Positions 53,310 through 61,444 of a stretch of DNA of 64,000 bases are shown here, piece after piece; the stretch's first letter is position 1; every line of letters begins with the position of its first letter. Both the position numbers and the translations under genes were made by a program. This DNA comes from Paenibacillus castaneae (GTDB lineage Bacteria > Bacillota > Bacilli > Paenibacillales > Paenibacillaceae). The DNA lies in NCBI RefSeq assembly GCF_002884445.1, contig NZ_KZ614144.1:2711441-2775440 (forward strand), in the 5' to 3' direction. The notes beneath the pieces were generated by a model. It was not told the origin of the DNA. It searched no databases and saw only the letters and a list, made by a program, of their open reading frames with translations.

Positions 53310-53678
53310 GTGATTCAAAAATTGACAAGTATCGAATTAGATAATCCCTTCCCGTATAGGGACACTGATAGAATACAGGTTGATTTTCGCTCTGACTTTA
53401 TGAAGCTAGCGGATGATAAAAACTCTTTAACCGGAGATTTTAACACATATTGCATGAATATTGTGGGTACTTTAAGTTACGTTTTAGCTGGTCAGACAGG
53501 AGATATTCCTCAAAAACAAATCGAAAAATTACAGTTGTCATTCTTTAGTTGGTTTCAACAATACAAGTTTATTGAGGATAGAATCAGCGATTACGAGGCA
53601 TTTAGTCGGGAGTACAAGAACTTTGATGAAGCTCGAATGTTGCTACTGAAGTATCTATCAAAACGAAAGCGTGATTAA
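53310..53678 (+). CDS. Cassette protein of unknown function
   Basis: 122 residues from GTG 53310 (VIQKLTSIELDNPFPYRDTD ... FEEARMLLLK-like NFDEARMLLLKYLSKRKRD), helical. GGGGTGG at 53286-53292 is better spaced for an ATT codon at 53298, which would add ADN before VIQKL; an ATT start is rare, so the true start is unresolved. No family recognised. Confidence 0.65.
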   Translation: MIQKLTSIELDNPFPYRDTDRIQVDFRSDFMKLADDKNSLTGDFNTYCMNIVGTLSYVLAGQTGDIPQKQIEKLQLSFFSWFQQYKFIEDRISDYEAFSREYKNFDEARMLLLKYLSKRKRD

Positions 53679-53701
53679 CCTAATGGGGAACGTTTGCTGA
53701 A
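53674..53701 (+). repeat. Lone cassette left site
   Basis: AACCTA around ATGGGGAACG then TTTGCTGAA; no hairpin or right site before the next gene. Confidence 0.6.
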
Positions 53702-53752
53702 ATATTCGAATCAAACATATAATTATAACAATTTTAAGAAGGGAGCATCGCG

Positions 53753-54319
53753 ATGAAGTTTACTTATAAACTGCATAGCATTGGTTGGTCCGACGCTGAG
53801 CTAGAAATAGATGATGTTAGAGTCTATATTAGACCAAGTTATTTATCTGAACCACTTTTAGATTTGGTCAGAGCAGTTGAATCATTAATCCCAGAATGTG
53901 TAGAACCAGATGAACTTAAAGATAAGGTGATTTTCAGTTGGGATTCAGAACCCGCCATACATCGCTGGTATTTTGAAATGAAACAACAGGGGAAACTTAG
54001 AATAAAAATTGATTTATTTAAGGATGGAATAGAAACATTACCATTAGAGACGCTCATTGACAAGGAATGCATATTTCATGATTTTGTACATGAGATTGTA
54101 TTAACATTAGAAGCAATCTTAAGTGAGCACGGGTTTGTAGGTTATAGAAAACAATGGTACGGAAATGACTTTCCTATTAGTAGCTTTTTACAAATGAAGC
54201 ATTATCTTTTAAATGAAAATAGATATCCAATCAAGGTAAATAATTCAGATGAATGGGATGAACGTTTTCAATATGATTTAGGTTATGAACTGGACTTATT
54301 GAAAATAAAGAATTCATAA
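53753..54319 (+). CDS. Cassette protein of unknown function
   Basis: 188 residues (FTYKLHSIGWSDAELEIDDV ... DSEPAIHRWYFEMKQQGKLR ... DFVHEIVLTLEAILSEHGFV). Mixed alpha/beta, no membrane segment. Good ribosome site AAGGGAG. No family recognised. Confidence 0.75.
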   Translation: MKFTYKLHSIGWSDAELEIDDVRVYIRPSYLSEPLLDLVRAVESLIPECVEPDELKDKVIFSWDSEPAIHRWYFEMKQQGKLRIKIDLFKDGIETLPLETLIDKECIFHDFVHEIVLTLEAILSEHGFVGYRKQWYGNDFPISSFLQMKHYLLNENRYPIKVNNSDEWDERFQYDLGYELDLLKIKNS

Positions 54320-54324
54320 TTGCT

Positions 54325-54354
54325 TATTCAACTAACGGGCAGTTTAGTTCCAAT
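54325..54354 (+). repeat. Cassette right site
   Basis: TCAACTA around ACGGGCAGTT with TAGTTCC; a clear AACTA/TAGTT pair. Confidence 0.8.
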
Positions 54355-54394
54355 ATGTGGTATGATTTATTTGTTGAAATAAGGAGGTTGTTAT

Positions 54395-54655
54395 GTGAAT
54401 AGACTACAATGTCCTTGTTGCGGATTCTATACTATTGAAAGTGAAAATGAAGTTATCGTGGATATCTGCGATGTGTGTTTCTGGCAGTACGATGTTATTG
54501 CACAAGAACGCCCTAATAAAAATATTGGGGCAAACCACATTCCATTAAATCAAGCCAGAGAAAATTACAAGCTCTACGGCGTTTGTAAGAAAGAATTCCG
54601 CGACCTAGTAAGAGCGCCATTAGAAGAAGAACTTCCTGAAAATAATATGGTATGA
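54395..54655 (+). CDS. CPCC-family cysteine-rich protein
   Basis: 86 residues from GTG 54395, behind AAGGAGG: MNRLQCPCCGFYTIESENEV then DICDVCFWQYD, a four-cysteine zinc ribbon, and the family tail GANHIPLNQARENYKLYGVC. A related gene without a start codon is at 36,512. Function unknown, frequently found in accessory loci. Confidence 0.87.
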   Translation: MNRLQCPCCGFYTIESENEVIVDICDVCFWQYDVIAQERPNKNIGANHIPLNQARENYKLYGVCKKEFRDLVRAPLEEELPENNMV

Positions 54656-54667
54656 TGCCCTGCGAAG

Positions 54668-54693
54668 CTTAAGCTAACGGAGAAATATGTGAT
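54668..54693 (+). repeat. Partial cassette left site
   Basis: TTAAGCTA around ACGGAGAAAT; second arm lost. Confidence 0.55.
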
Positions 54694-54713
54694 ACGTAAG
54701 GGGAAGGATAATT

Positions 54714-54953
54714 ATGAAGATAACTTTGTATGAAGCAATAATAGATGCAATGCGCACTCTCGGAGGAGAAAGACATTACACTGAAATCGATGACTGGATT
54801 TTAAGTAATTACGGACCTCGGTGGAAAAGCTGTCAAACGGAAGTGGCTGATATGGTTCATCCTGAACGAGGTGGGAAAAACAATATAAGTTCACGGCTCC
54901 CCATTGAAAAGCGGGTATTAACTAGAGAAGGAGATGGAATTTATAGTTTATAA
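54714..54953 (+). CDS. Small winged-helix-like protein (HARE-HTH/DUF7669-like)
   Basis: 79 residues: LYEAIIDAMRTLGGERHYTE then IDDWILSNYGPRWKS and ISSRLPIEKRVLTREGDGIYSL. This order (helix, LGG, helix, KRxxLxREGxGxY) resembles HARE-type winged helices associated with nucleic-acid modification systems. RBS AAGGGGAAGG. Confidence 0.65.
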   Translation: MKITLYEAIIDAMRTLGGERHYTEIDDWILSNYGPRWKSCQTEVADMVHPERGGKNNISSRLPIEKRVLTREGDGIYSL

Positions 54954-54957
54954 TCGA

Positions 54958-55044
54958 CCAAACTAACGTAAGAACGATAGTTCAATACAGAGAGGGCTGA
55001 CGCGTGGCAGCCCTTCGCTCAACTAACGGGCAGTATAGTAGGAG
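54958..55044 (+). repeat. Cassette repeat
   Basis: Left AAACTA / TAGTTC around ACGTAAGAACGA; hairpin GGGCTG / CAGCCC; right TCAACTA around ACGGGCAGTA with TAGTAGG. Confidence 0.85.
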
Positions 55045-55195
55045 AGTAATACCACACGTATTGGCAAGTTTTATTTTTCTCAAGTAAGCATTAAAACAAT
55101 GCAGGGATTCCTTTCTATAAGACGAATTTATTCTAGGGAATATGCTAAAAAAAGTAAATATAGTCTTTTAAAGAAAAAAAAGGAGGAAGTCGACA

Positions 55196-55588
55196 ATGAT
55201 AGAAGAACGTAAGAATCCCATTCGGAGTCAGATCAGTTCTGTAATTCTTTGGTCCAGAAATCTTGAAAAGTCGGCAGAGCAATACAGCAGGCTATTTAAC
55301 CTCTCAAGCGAGCAGCAGGAGCGTTTCGGTCACATGCATATCCTACATCTGCCGAACGGAACGGACGTTATGATCGATTCGAATGGAATGGACAATGTTC
55401 CAATTCCAGATAAAGCTCCACCTCTTTGCTTTGTGCCGGCTGATGATATTGATGAAGCGGCAGCTTTAATAGAAGGTTTAGGATTCCAAATCATTTATGG
55501 TGGGATTATCCGGAATGAGTTTGTATCATATTTCAACATGCGTGATGATGATTTCAATGTGATTACGGTATGCCAAAACCATAAATGA
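55196..55588 (+). CDS. VOC-family (glyoxalase/bleomycin-resistance fold) protein
   Basis: 130 residues: VILWSRNLEKSAEQYSRLFN, HILHLPNGTDVMIDSN, ADDIDEAAALIEGLGFQIIY and DDDFNVITVCQ, the paired beta-alpha-beta-beta-beta units of VOC proteins. Metal residues not certain; substrate unknown. RBS AAAGGAGG. A terminator-like hairpin GGTTACC / GGTAGCC plus T-run follows at 55606-55641. Confidence 0.85.
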   Translation: MIEERKNPIRSQISSVILWSRNLEKSAEQYSRLFNLSSEQQERFGHMHILHLPNGTDVMIDSNGMDNVPIPDKAPPLCFVPADDIDEAAALIEGLGFQIIYGGIIRNEFVSYFNMRDDDFNVITVCQNHK

Positions 55589-55696
55589 TAAAGGATTAAG
55601 GCGGAGGTTACCATCCAATATGATGTTTGAGGTAGCCTTTTTTGTATTATCTTGCAGTTACAGACCAGAAAAAGCTTATCTCAGAAATGTTAAGTC

Positions 55697-55793
55697 ATTG
55701 TACTAACGGGACACTATAGCATAACAATCACCAGGACGAGGCTGCCGTTATGAAACGGCAGCCTCGTTGAGCTAACGAGGGCAGTTTTGTTTA
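55697..55793 (+). repeat. Cassette repeat, hairpin family C
   Basis: Left GTACTA / TAGCAT around ACGGGACACTA; hairpin CGAGGCTGCCG / CGGCAGCCTCG; right TTGAGCTA around ACGAGGGCAG. Module shared with 36,385. Confidence 0.85.
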
Positions 55794-55853
55794 GAAAGTC
55801 CCTGATTGTATTTATCTATGCTTAATGTTAATCTAGGCAATAGAGATGCAAAC

Positions 55854-56027
55854 AAAGGAGCATAAACCTTATCATGTGGATTACTCTGTAAAGATTAACA
55901 ATCGAAATGATGCCTGTAATAGTGACTACACTATTCTATTAGGCATGCTTTTCTTTAATCTTACAGGGTATGCAGGGAAAGGTGTATCATAAACCCATGC
56001 TGCGGATACCTGATGGTATCCGCTTTT
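55854..56027 (+). promoter_or_regulatory. Attenuator-like leader of the P-loop gene
   Basis: AAAGGAG (55854-55860) precedes a tiny frame ATG TGG ATT ACT CTG TAA (55874-55891, MWITL). The end of that frame (CTGTAAAGATTAA) can pair with TTAATCTTACAG (55955-55966), enclosing a second hairpin TGCCT..AGGCA. A perfect 9-base stem GCGGATACC / GGTATCCGC followed by TTTTATT (56002-56028) forms a terminator. This is the layout of translation-attenuated leaders. Confidence 0.55.
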
Positions 56028-56099
56028 ATTCGTGGGAAACCGCGTCTCTATTGATTCCTACCTGCTTATCCTCCTACTAGCGAATGGAGGAACTTTATT

Positions 56100-56954
56100 A
56101 TGAGATCGAAGTTAGTCTTGATTGAGGGATTGCCAGGATTCGGGAAAACAACAACTGCTCAACTCGTTCATGAAATTCTTACGGAAATGAACATTACATC
56201 CAAGCTGTTTTTAGAAGGAAATCTGGAACATCCTGTTGATTATGATGGAGTCGCTTTCTTTAAGAAAAATGAATGCGATGAATTATTGAGTACCCATGAA
56301 AAGTTTAAAGATTTGTTGAGTAATCTCATGATTAAACAAGGTAACGATTACTTCCTAGAATATCGGAAAATAAAAAATGAATACGGGTCAGGTTTTCCAG
56401 ATGAATTGCTTCATGCAGTTTTCAAACATGATATTTATGAGTTGTCGCTAGATCAAAACAGGAAACTGATAACAGAACGATGGAAGAAGTTTGCGGATCG
56501 TGTTTTGAATGGCGCAGACACCTTTGTTTTTGATTGTTGTTTTATACAAAACCCTGTAACCATGGGGATGATTAAACATGGTGCGAAGAAGGAAGACGTT
56601 ATAAGTTACGTTATTGAACTAGCAACAATTGTGGAGCGCCTGAATCCCTTGCTGATTTACGTAGAACAGAACGATCTTGATCATTCTTTCAGAAAAGCTG
56701 TAAATGAAAGACCTCAGGAATGGTCAGAGGGATTTATTGAATATTATACGAACCAAGGTTATGGAAAAAAACAAAATTACAAAGGGTTAGATGGAACGCT
56801 GCAGGTTCTTAAAGCAAGAAGGGAACTAGAAGAAGAAATTTTTAACCGCTTAAACATAACCAAGATAAAAGTTGATAACTCTTCTTATAATAAAAACGAT
56901 TATAAGCAAGTTTTAGAGGGCATTTTATCAAAATACTTTAAATCAACAAACTAA
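56100..56954 (+). CDS. P-loop NTPase, thymidylate-kinase-like fold, unknown substrate
   Basis: 284 residues. Walker A IEGLPGFGKTTTAQLVHEIL at residues 8-16, followed by FVFDCCFIQNPVTMGMIKHG and a C-terminal helical part (KARRELEEEIFNRLNITKIK). The P-loop with LPGFGKTT resembles nucleotide/antibiotic kinases, but no specific family residues are seen. RBS TGGAGGAA. The structured leader suggests inducible expression. Confidence 0.75.
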   Translation: MRSKLVLIEGLPGFGKTTTAQLVHEILTEMNITSKLFLEGNLEHPVDYDGVAFFKKNECDELLSTHEKFKDLLSNLMIKQGNDYFLEYRKIKNEYGSGFPDELLHAVFKHDIYELSLDQNRKLITERWKKFADRVLNGADTFVFDCCFIQNPVTMGMIKHGAKKEDVISYVIELATIVERLNPLLIYVEQNDLDHSFRKAVNERPQEWSEGFIEYYTNQGYGKKQNYKGLDGTLQVLKARRELEEEIFNRLNITKIKVDNSSYNKNDYKQVLEGILSKYFKSTN

Positions 56955-57007
56955 CGAGAAATTGAATTGAATTCTAATGATTGCAGGCTGAAAAAGATGG
57001 AAAACTA

Positions 57008-57105
57008 TTACGCTAACGGGGAACGTTAGTTCAAAGGAACAGCAAAGGCAGCCGACAAAATTGATTGGCTGCCTTCGCTCAACTAACGGGCAGTTTAACG
57101 CAATA
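57008..57105 (+). repeat. Cassette repeat
   Basis: A partial left site (ACAAACTA around ACGAG, 56946) precedes it. Left ACGCTA / TAGTTC around ACGGGGAACGT; hairpin AAGGCAGCC / GGCTGCCTT; right TCAACTA around ACGGGCAGTT with TAACGC. Confidence 0.87.
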
Positions 57106-57285
57106 AAATTTCCCGCATTAGATATGCAACAATATAATTTAGCGTAACGTCTAAACTGTTTGATATATCCAAATGATGAAATATTTAGACGTGAAAAAAC
57201 TAAGAGTATGCCATATCAATAACTAAAGGAAGTTTCAAAATTCAAACCAAGCAAAATAATAACAAACATAGCTTGGAGGTGTATA

Positions 57286-57945
57286 ATGAATAAAAATATT
57301 ATTCTTTTATTGCTGTTGTCAATCTTTTTAAGCGCTTGCAGTTCTAATTCATCCACGAAGACTAGTCCCACTCCATCGGACATATCATCATCTCCTCTAG
57401 AAAGTACAGCGGTTTCTGAAACAAGCACAACGGCGCCATCTGAAACAAATATCCCTTCTCCAGAAGTTATGACTAAACAAGAAATATTTGACTTTGATTT
57501 AATACGCTCGGATTGGACTAAAGAGCAAATGGCAGAGCTCGGGCTTAAAAAAGAGGTAAATGACCTTGGCGGTGAAACGTATTTTTCCAATGATGTGGTT
57601 AAATATATCTATTTTGATGCTCGCTCTATAGAAACAACACCGGCAGTAGTTGATGTGTTTGGGGATCATCCGGGACCACGAGGAATTCGTGTAGGTGATA
57701 CTTTTGAAGAGGTAATGGCGCTCTTCCCTCAAAATGAGAATTGGAAAAGTAATGCCAATGGTGTATTTTATGGTCAATATGATCCAGATGCTGAGCAAGA
57801 TACTTGGGGACCATCTGGATATGTTACTCAAGATAATGGAAATAGAGAAATTTCAATACTAACGGATGTCTACCCGTTTGTTAGATTATTTTTTAAAGAT
57901 GATGTCTTAACACATTATACTTTCTTTTTGATAGCGGCTCATTAA
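57286..57945 (+). CDS. Lipoprotein of unknown function
   Basis: 219 residues: signal with lipobox LLSIFLSACSSN (Cys about 18), a long Ser/Thr/Pro linker (21-62), then a globular domain (TKQEIFDFDLIRSDWTKEQM ... GIRVGDTFEEVMALFPQNEN ... FVRLFFKDDVLTHYTFFL). The RVGDTFEEVMALFP segment resembles repeats seen in other exported Firmicute proteins. RBS TTGGAGG. Confidence 0.82.
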   Translation: MNKNIILLLLLSIFLSACSSNSSTKTSPTPSDISSSPLESTAVSETSTTAPSETNIPSPEVMTKQEIFDFDLIRSDWTKEQMAELGLKKEVNDLGGETYFSNDVVKYIYFDARSIETTPAVVDVFGDHPGPRGIRVGDTFEEVMALFPQNENWKSNANGVFYGQYDPDAEQDTWGPSGYVTQDNGNREISILTDVYPFVRLFFKDDVLTHYTFFLIAAH

Positions 57946-58016
57946 TTGAATTTTGCTATTCCAGACAGTCGCGCCATCTGTTGAAAGAAAATAAAGTCTA
58001 AGACGGCAGATGCTTC

Positions 58017-58113
58017 CTTAAGCTAACGGGTAACGATAGCTTAATAAACACGATGAAACGGCTGCCATGAATCTGGCTGCCGTTTTCTCAACTAACGGGC
58101 AGTTTAACGCAAA
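58017..58113 (+). repeat. Cassette repeat
   Basis: Left is a perfect inverted repeat TTAAGCTA / TAGCTTAA around ACGGGTAACGA; hairpin AAACGGCTGCC / GGCTGCCGTTT; right TCAACTA around ACGGGCAGTT with TAACGC. Confidence 0.9.
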
Positions 58114-58164
58114 ATAATGTGCTACAATATGGTAAAAATGGACAATCAAGAACGGAGTGAATCC

Positions 58165-58368
58165 TTGGATCAAGTAGTTATGTGGGGAATATTTGTTTCA
58201 GAAGATGCTAGACGTTTTCCAAACTTTTTTCCAATTGCTTTCTTCGAGACTCGTGAAAAGGCAATAGAAGTAATTCCAGGGTTACCAAAAGATATGAATT
58301 ATGATTTGCTTGAACTGCCATTGAACCATAATTTTGCTTATTTTCATAAAAAAACGGTAAGTTGGTAG
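58165..58368 (+). CDS. Small cassette protein of unknown function
   Basis: 67 residues from TTG 58165, 6 bases after CGGAGTGA (LDQVVMWGIFVSEDARRFPN ... FETREKAIEVIPGLPKDMNY). Resembles small proteins that restate a sequence-variation theme ETREKAxE; no function known. ATGs further upstream (58117, 58138) have no ribosome site. Confidence 0.65.
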   Translation: MDQVVMWGIFVSEDARRFPNFFPIAFFETREKAIEVIPGLPKDMNYDLLELPLNHNFAYFHKKTVSW

Positions 58369-58474
58369 GTATGGACGGTATTTACCATGAGCACTTTCAT
58401 TTTAAGGGTGAACACGAAAGTGATAATTAAACACTGGAATAATGGATACTTGAAGTCTTATTGGAGTTGAACTG

Positions 58475-58801
58475 ATGACTATTAGTAATAGAAGATCAAG
58501 AAAGATAACGATCGGGCAAGAGAATTATAGATGGGTTGTCTCTCCTTCAGGCAAAGGGTCTCTTGTTTTAACTGTGCAACACGACGATTTCAATGGGCAG
58601 TTGATTAGAGTCAGTGTAGAATCAGACATTAATGAATATTGGATTGAGTGCCCGAATGTAAAGTCACTGGATATGAAGGTCATTAAGCCAGCGGATGTGA
58701 CTACTGTCATTATCGAGGCGATGAACCAGGGATGGACACCAAAGGATAAAGGTAAACCTTTATGCTTTTGCCTTTCTGGAAGCACTCTCGTCCCTCGTTG
58801 A
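58475..58801 (+). CDS. Cassette protein of unknown function
   Basis: 108 residues, beta-rich (RKITIGQENYRWVVSPSGKG, SLVLTVQHDDFNGQLIRVSV, then VTTVIIEAMNQGWTPKDKGK). RBS TTGGAG. Its TGA is adjacent to the left site of the next repeat. Confidence 0.75.
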   Translation: MTISNRRSRKITIGQENYRWVVSPSGKGSLVLTVQHDDFNGQLIRVSVESDINEYWIECPNVKSLDMKVIKPADVTTVIIEAMNQGWTPKDKGKPLCFCLSGSTLVPR

Positions 58802-58893
58802 GCTAAATGGGAACGTTAGTTAAACACAAAATGGAGCAGATGCAGTCGGCAGCTACTCCATTTTTTATTACGCTAACGGGCAGCTTAGCGTGG
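58797..58893 (+). repeat. Cassette repeat, hairpin family A
   Basis: Left GAGCTA / TTAGTT around AATGGGAACG; hairpin TGGAGCAG / CTACTCCA; right ACGCTA / TAGCGT around ACGGGCAGCT, a perfect arm pair. Central module identical to 38,345. Confidence 0.9.
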
Positions 58894-59078
58894 TGGTGAC
58901 ATCGACTTTTCATCCAATATGCAATATCTTCACTTTCTCCGGTATCTGTACAGACATAAGAAAGGCTAGGCCCCCCTGTTGCGGTGACTTCCCTGCCTTT
59001 TTGTCATGCGGACTTTTTAATTCAACTAGGTGGCGTCATATTTGAAATCCAGTAACTCGGATGAGTTTTACAAAAAAA

Positions 59079-59135
59079 TAGTTGCAATAGCATCCTATAT
59101 GGCGTATCGTGAAATTAGTTGCAATAACATCCTAT
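59079..59135. promoter_or_regulatory. Direct-repeat operator of the MarR gene
   Basis: TAGTTGCAATAGCATCCTAT (59079-59098) and TAGTTGCAATAACATCCTAT (59116-59135), period 37 bases, just upstream of the marR start. Likely sites of autorepression. A terminator-like hairpin with AAAGGC / GCCTTTTT lies at 58963-59000. Confidence 0.65.
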
Positions 59136-59151
59136 TTAAGGAGGGAGTAAA

Positions 59152-59613
59152 CTGAGCGAGCATTGGAGGCAAAATGACAAGGGAGCAACGGAATCGCACG
59201 GCCAATACATCTCAGCTATCTATCGCCACATGCAGATAATGATCTCAGCCGAGCTGGCGCCATATCGAATCGGAAGCGGACAGTATATTTTTCTGATGGC
59301 GATAGCGTTTCAGCAGCCAATCACGCAGAAGGTGCTAAGTGAGAAGCTGCTCGTTGACAAGACGACTACCGCCAAGGCGATTGCCAAGCTGGAAGCAGAA
59401 GGATACGTGCGGAGGGAAGTTGATTCCGCCGACAACCGCTATCAACTGCTCTATTTGACAGAATCGGGACATGAGGTGGTGCCGAAGGTACAGGAAGCGC
59501 TGGGCCGCGTCAAGAACAAAACCCGGAAGGGCATTACCGATGAGGAGTATGACTCGTTGGTAGGCCTGCTGAAAACCGTGCTTCGCAATCTGAGCGAGCA
59601 GGAGGAGACGTAG
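59152..59613 (+). CDS. MarR-family transcriptional regulator
   Basis: 153 residues if started at CTG 59152 (AAGGAGGG 6 bases upstream), which gives the usual MarR N-terminus SHGQYISAIYRHMQIMISAE; no ATG/GTG/TTG fits that ribosome site. The winged helix is ITQKVLSEKLLVDKTTTAKA then RREVDSADNRYQLLYLTESG. It heads a small unit with a broken DUF5519 gene and a VOC gene. Confidence 0.85.
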   Translation: MSEHWRQNDKGATESHGQYISAIYRHMQIMISAELAPYRIGSGQYIFLMAIAFQQPITQKVLSEKLLVDKTTTAKAIAKLEAEGYVRREVDSADNRYQLLYLTESGHEVVPKVQEALGRVKNKTRKGITDEEYDSLVGLLKTVLRNLSEQEET

Positions 59614-59615
59614 GG

Positions 59616-59855
59616 ATGAGCGGGAACGGAGGGGCAGGCTTGACCGAAGAGCTGTTGACTTGGGCAAGCGTTACGACGCACCCTCATCGGTTCGGAGGGT
59701 AAGAATTTCAGTTGAACGGCAATGAGATCGTGCATCTTCACGGTAACCGCTTGATTGACCTGCTCATGCCAAAATCCGAACGCGATCGATGGATTGAAGA
59801 AGAGAAGGCAAGGCCGCATCATATGAATCCCGATTCGGGCTGGGTGTCCGTTTAA
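59616..59855 (+). pseudogene. Broken DUF5519/luciferase-family small protein
   Basis: The frame is MSGNGGAGLTEELLTWASVT then THPHRFGG, TAA at 59700, then EFQLNGNEIVHLHGNRLIDL, PKSERDRW and HHMNPDSGWVSV before the final TAA. The pattern THPHRFGG, HLHGNRLIDL and GWVS fits DUF5519. One nonsense codon interrupts it and the C-terminal helix appears lost. Confidence 0.65.
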
Positions 59856-59936
59856 TTAAATACCGAGTAAGAAGACGCTCATGCCATTGAAATCGCGCGT
59901 TCCAAATATGATCAAATAATCTTTAGGAGGATGTAA

Positions 59937-60308
59937 ATGATGATAGCGATTCCGTTTATCGTAGTGGAGAACTGCAAAGATGAAATCAAGTACTATCAAA
60001 GCGTTCTTGGCGGCGAGATTGCGATTCTGCGCAAGCAAGGGGAAGAGCTGCTTAACGCGGACCTGTATGTAGAGGGGGCAACTCTTAAGTTTGCCGATAC
60101 TCAAGCGGCAAAGCCAGTACTTAAAGGCGATTACGTGAGAGTCTTCTTGAGAATCGAGACGGAGGAAGCGTTCCGAAGGACTTACGAAGAATTTGCGGCC
60201 GGCGGGACTATTAATTCGGAAATGTACGAAGCCCCGTTTAACGGATTACTGGCCATCGTTACCGACCGAAACGGCGTTTGCTGGGTGCTGTCCTATTATC
60301 GAACTTAA
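59937..60308 (+). CDS. VOC-family PhnB-like protein
   Basis: 123 residues: IAIPFIVVENCKDEIKYYQS then VLGGEIAILRKQGEELLNAD, RVFLRIETEEAFRRTYEEFA and FNGLLAIVTDRNGVCWVLSY, typical of PhnB/3-demethylubiquinone-type VOC proteins. RBS TAGGAGG. The 60,309-60,635 stretch after it holds only a hairpin (GAGCGTCC..GGGGCGACTC) and no gene. Confidence 0.87.
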   Translation: MMIAIPFIVVENCKDEIKYYQSVLGGEIAILRKQGEELLNADLYVEGATLKFADTQAAKPVLKGDYVRVFLRIETEEAFRRTYEEFAAGGTINSEMYEAPFNGLLAIVTDRNGVCWVLSYYRT

Positions 60309-60635
60309 TGCTGAGAAATTATGATGCGGAGCGTCCTATCGGGGCGACTCTTTGCTAGGATGGGCAATGTGCTGGAATATGGAAAGTTAGGAAATAAAAT
60401 ACTGCATAAGGCATGCCTTAACGATTAACGATATGGTTTGCGTAAGTATTTGAGTTGATCGATATAATATCAAAACTTAGTTTTAAAAAACGTGCAGCCA
60501 TATTGGTGGGCACGTTTTTATCGAGCAAAACTGTACTCAAAATCGGCAAACGATGCTATTGTCAAAAGTTAATGAAAAGATCATATATTGTTTGCCGATT
60601 AGGGACAAGAACATGTATTGTTTTCCACAGCTCTC

Positions 60636-60733
60636 ATTAAAATAACGGGTAATGTTAGTTAAACACAAAATGGAGCAGATGCAGTCGGCAGCTACTCCAT
60701 TTTTTATTACGCTAACGGGCAGCATAGTTCAAC
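60636..60733 (+). repeat. Cassette repeat, hairpin family A
   Basis: Left AAAATA around ACGGGTAATG with TTAGTT; hairpin TGGAGCAG / CTACTCCA; right ACGCTA around ACGGGCAGCA with TAGTTC. Central module identical to 38,345 and 58,814. Confidence 0.88.
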
Positions 60734-60765
60734 AAGTAGGCGCGATCAGGGTACTTCGGAGTAAC

Positions 60766-60794
60766 TTGACTTTAATCGAACGATCGTTTAACAT
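60766..60794 (+). promoter_or_regulatory. tetR promoter with embedded operator
   Basis: -35 TTGACT (60766-60771), 17-base spacer, -10 TAACAT (60789-60794). The palindrome AACGATCGTT (60779-60788) fills the end of the spacer. The start point would fall about at the ATG (60801), so the mRNA is probably leaderless. Confidence 0.7.
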
Positions 60795-60800
60795 AGGTAC

Positions 60801-61373
60801 ATGAGACTTAAAGATGAAAATAAAAGCGACAGCATTTTCAATGCAGCGATCCATCTGATAAATGAACATGGTTTATCAGAAACCTCGATGTCCAAGATTG
60901 CGAAAAAAGCCGGTGTATCTGCTTCAACGATCTACGTCTATTTTGAAAACAAGGAGGATATGCTGAATAAATTGTATTTGAGTATCAAAAAGAAGATGAG
61001 TCTAGAAGTGTTCTATGAGTACGATGACTCTTTATCGTTACAATCCGCTTTCGAGCATGCGTTGAGAAAGTATATAAACTTTATATTGACCAATAAAGAT
61101 GAATTTTTATTTCTTGAGCAATTTTCAAATTCACCTCTGCTTCATAAGTTATCTCTAAAAGAGGGATTAGATTTTTTTGTGCCGATCTTTAACTTATTAG
61201 AAAAAGGCAAGAGTCAAAATGTTTTCAAACAAGTGGATACGAACCTGCTCCATATGTTCATGTTTATCCCGGCCATGCAATTTGTCAAAGCATATATTGG
61301 CGGTCAAATAGAGTTTAAACAGGAAAGCTTGAACGAGTTAATTCAAATGACTTGGGATGCTTTAAAAGCTTAA
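60801..61373 (+). CDS. TetR/AcrR-family transcriptional regulator
   Basis: 190 residues: N-terminal helix-turn-helix (SDSIFNAAIHLINEHGLSET then SMSKIAKKAGVSASTIYVYF, ENKEDMLNKLYLSIK) and helical ligand domain. The same operator lies before this gene and before the old-yellow-enzyme gene, so it likely represses both and responds to an electrophile or aromatic. Confidence 0.92.
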   Translation: MRLKDENKSDSIFNAAIHLINEHGLSETSMSKIAKKAGVSASTIYVYFENKEDMLNKLYLSIKKKMSLEVFYEYDDSLSLQSAFEHALRKYINFILTNKDEFLFLEQFSNSPLLHKLSLKEGLDFFVPIFNLLEKGKSQNVFKQVDTNLLHMFMFIPAMQFVKAYIGGQIEFKQESLNELIQMTWDALKA

Positions 61374-61444
61374 TTTGATTCAGACTTTCAGAGGGAGCAG
61401 ATTCCATAACAAAGGAAATTACAATCCCTCTGATTTTAAATGGC

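Noticed and set aside
55196..55588. Specific antibiotic-resistance function for the VOC proteins
   Set aside because: The fold is shared by many activities and no family-specific residues support bleomycin or fosfomycin resistance.
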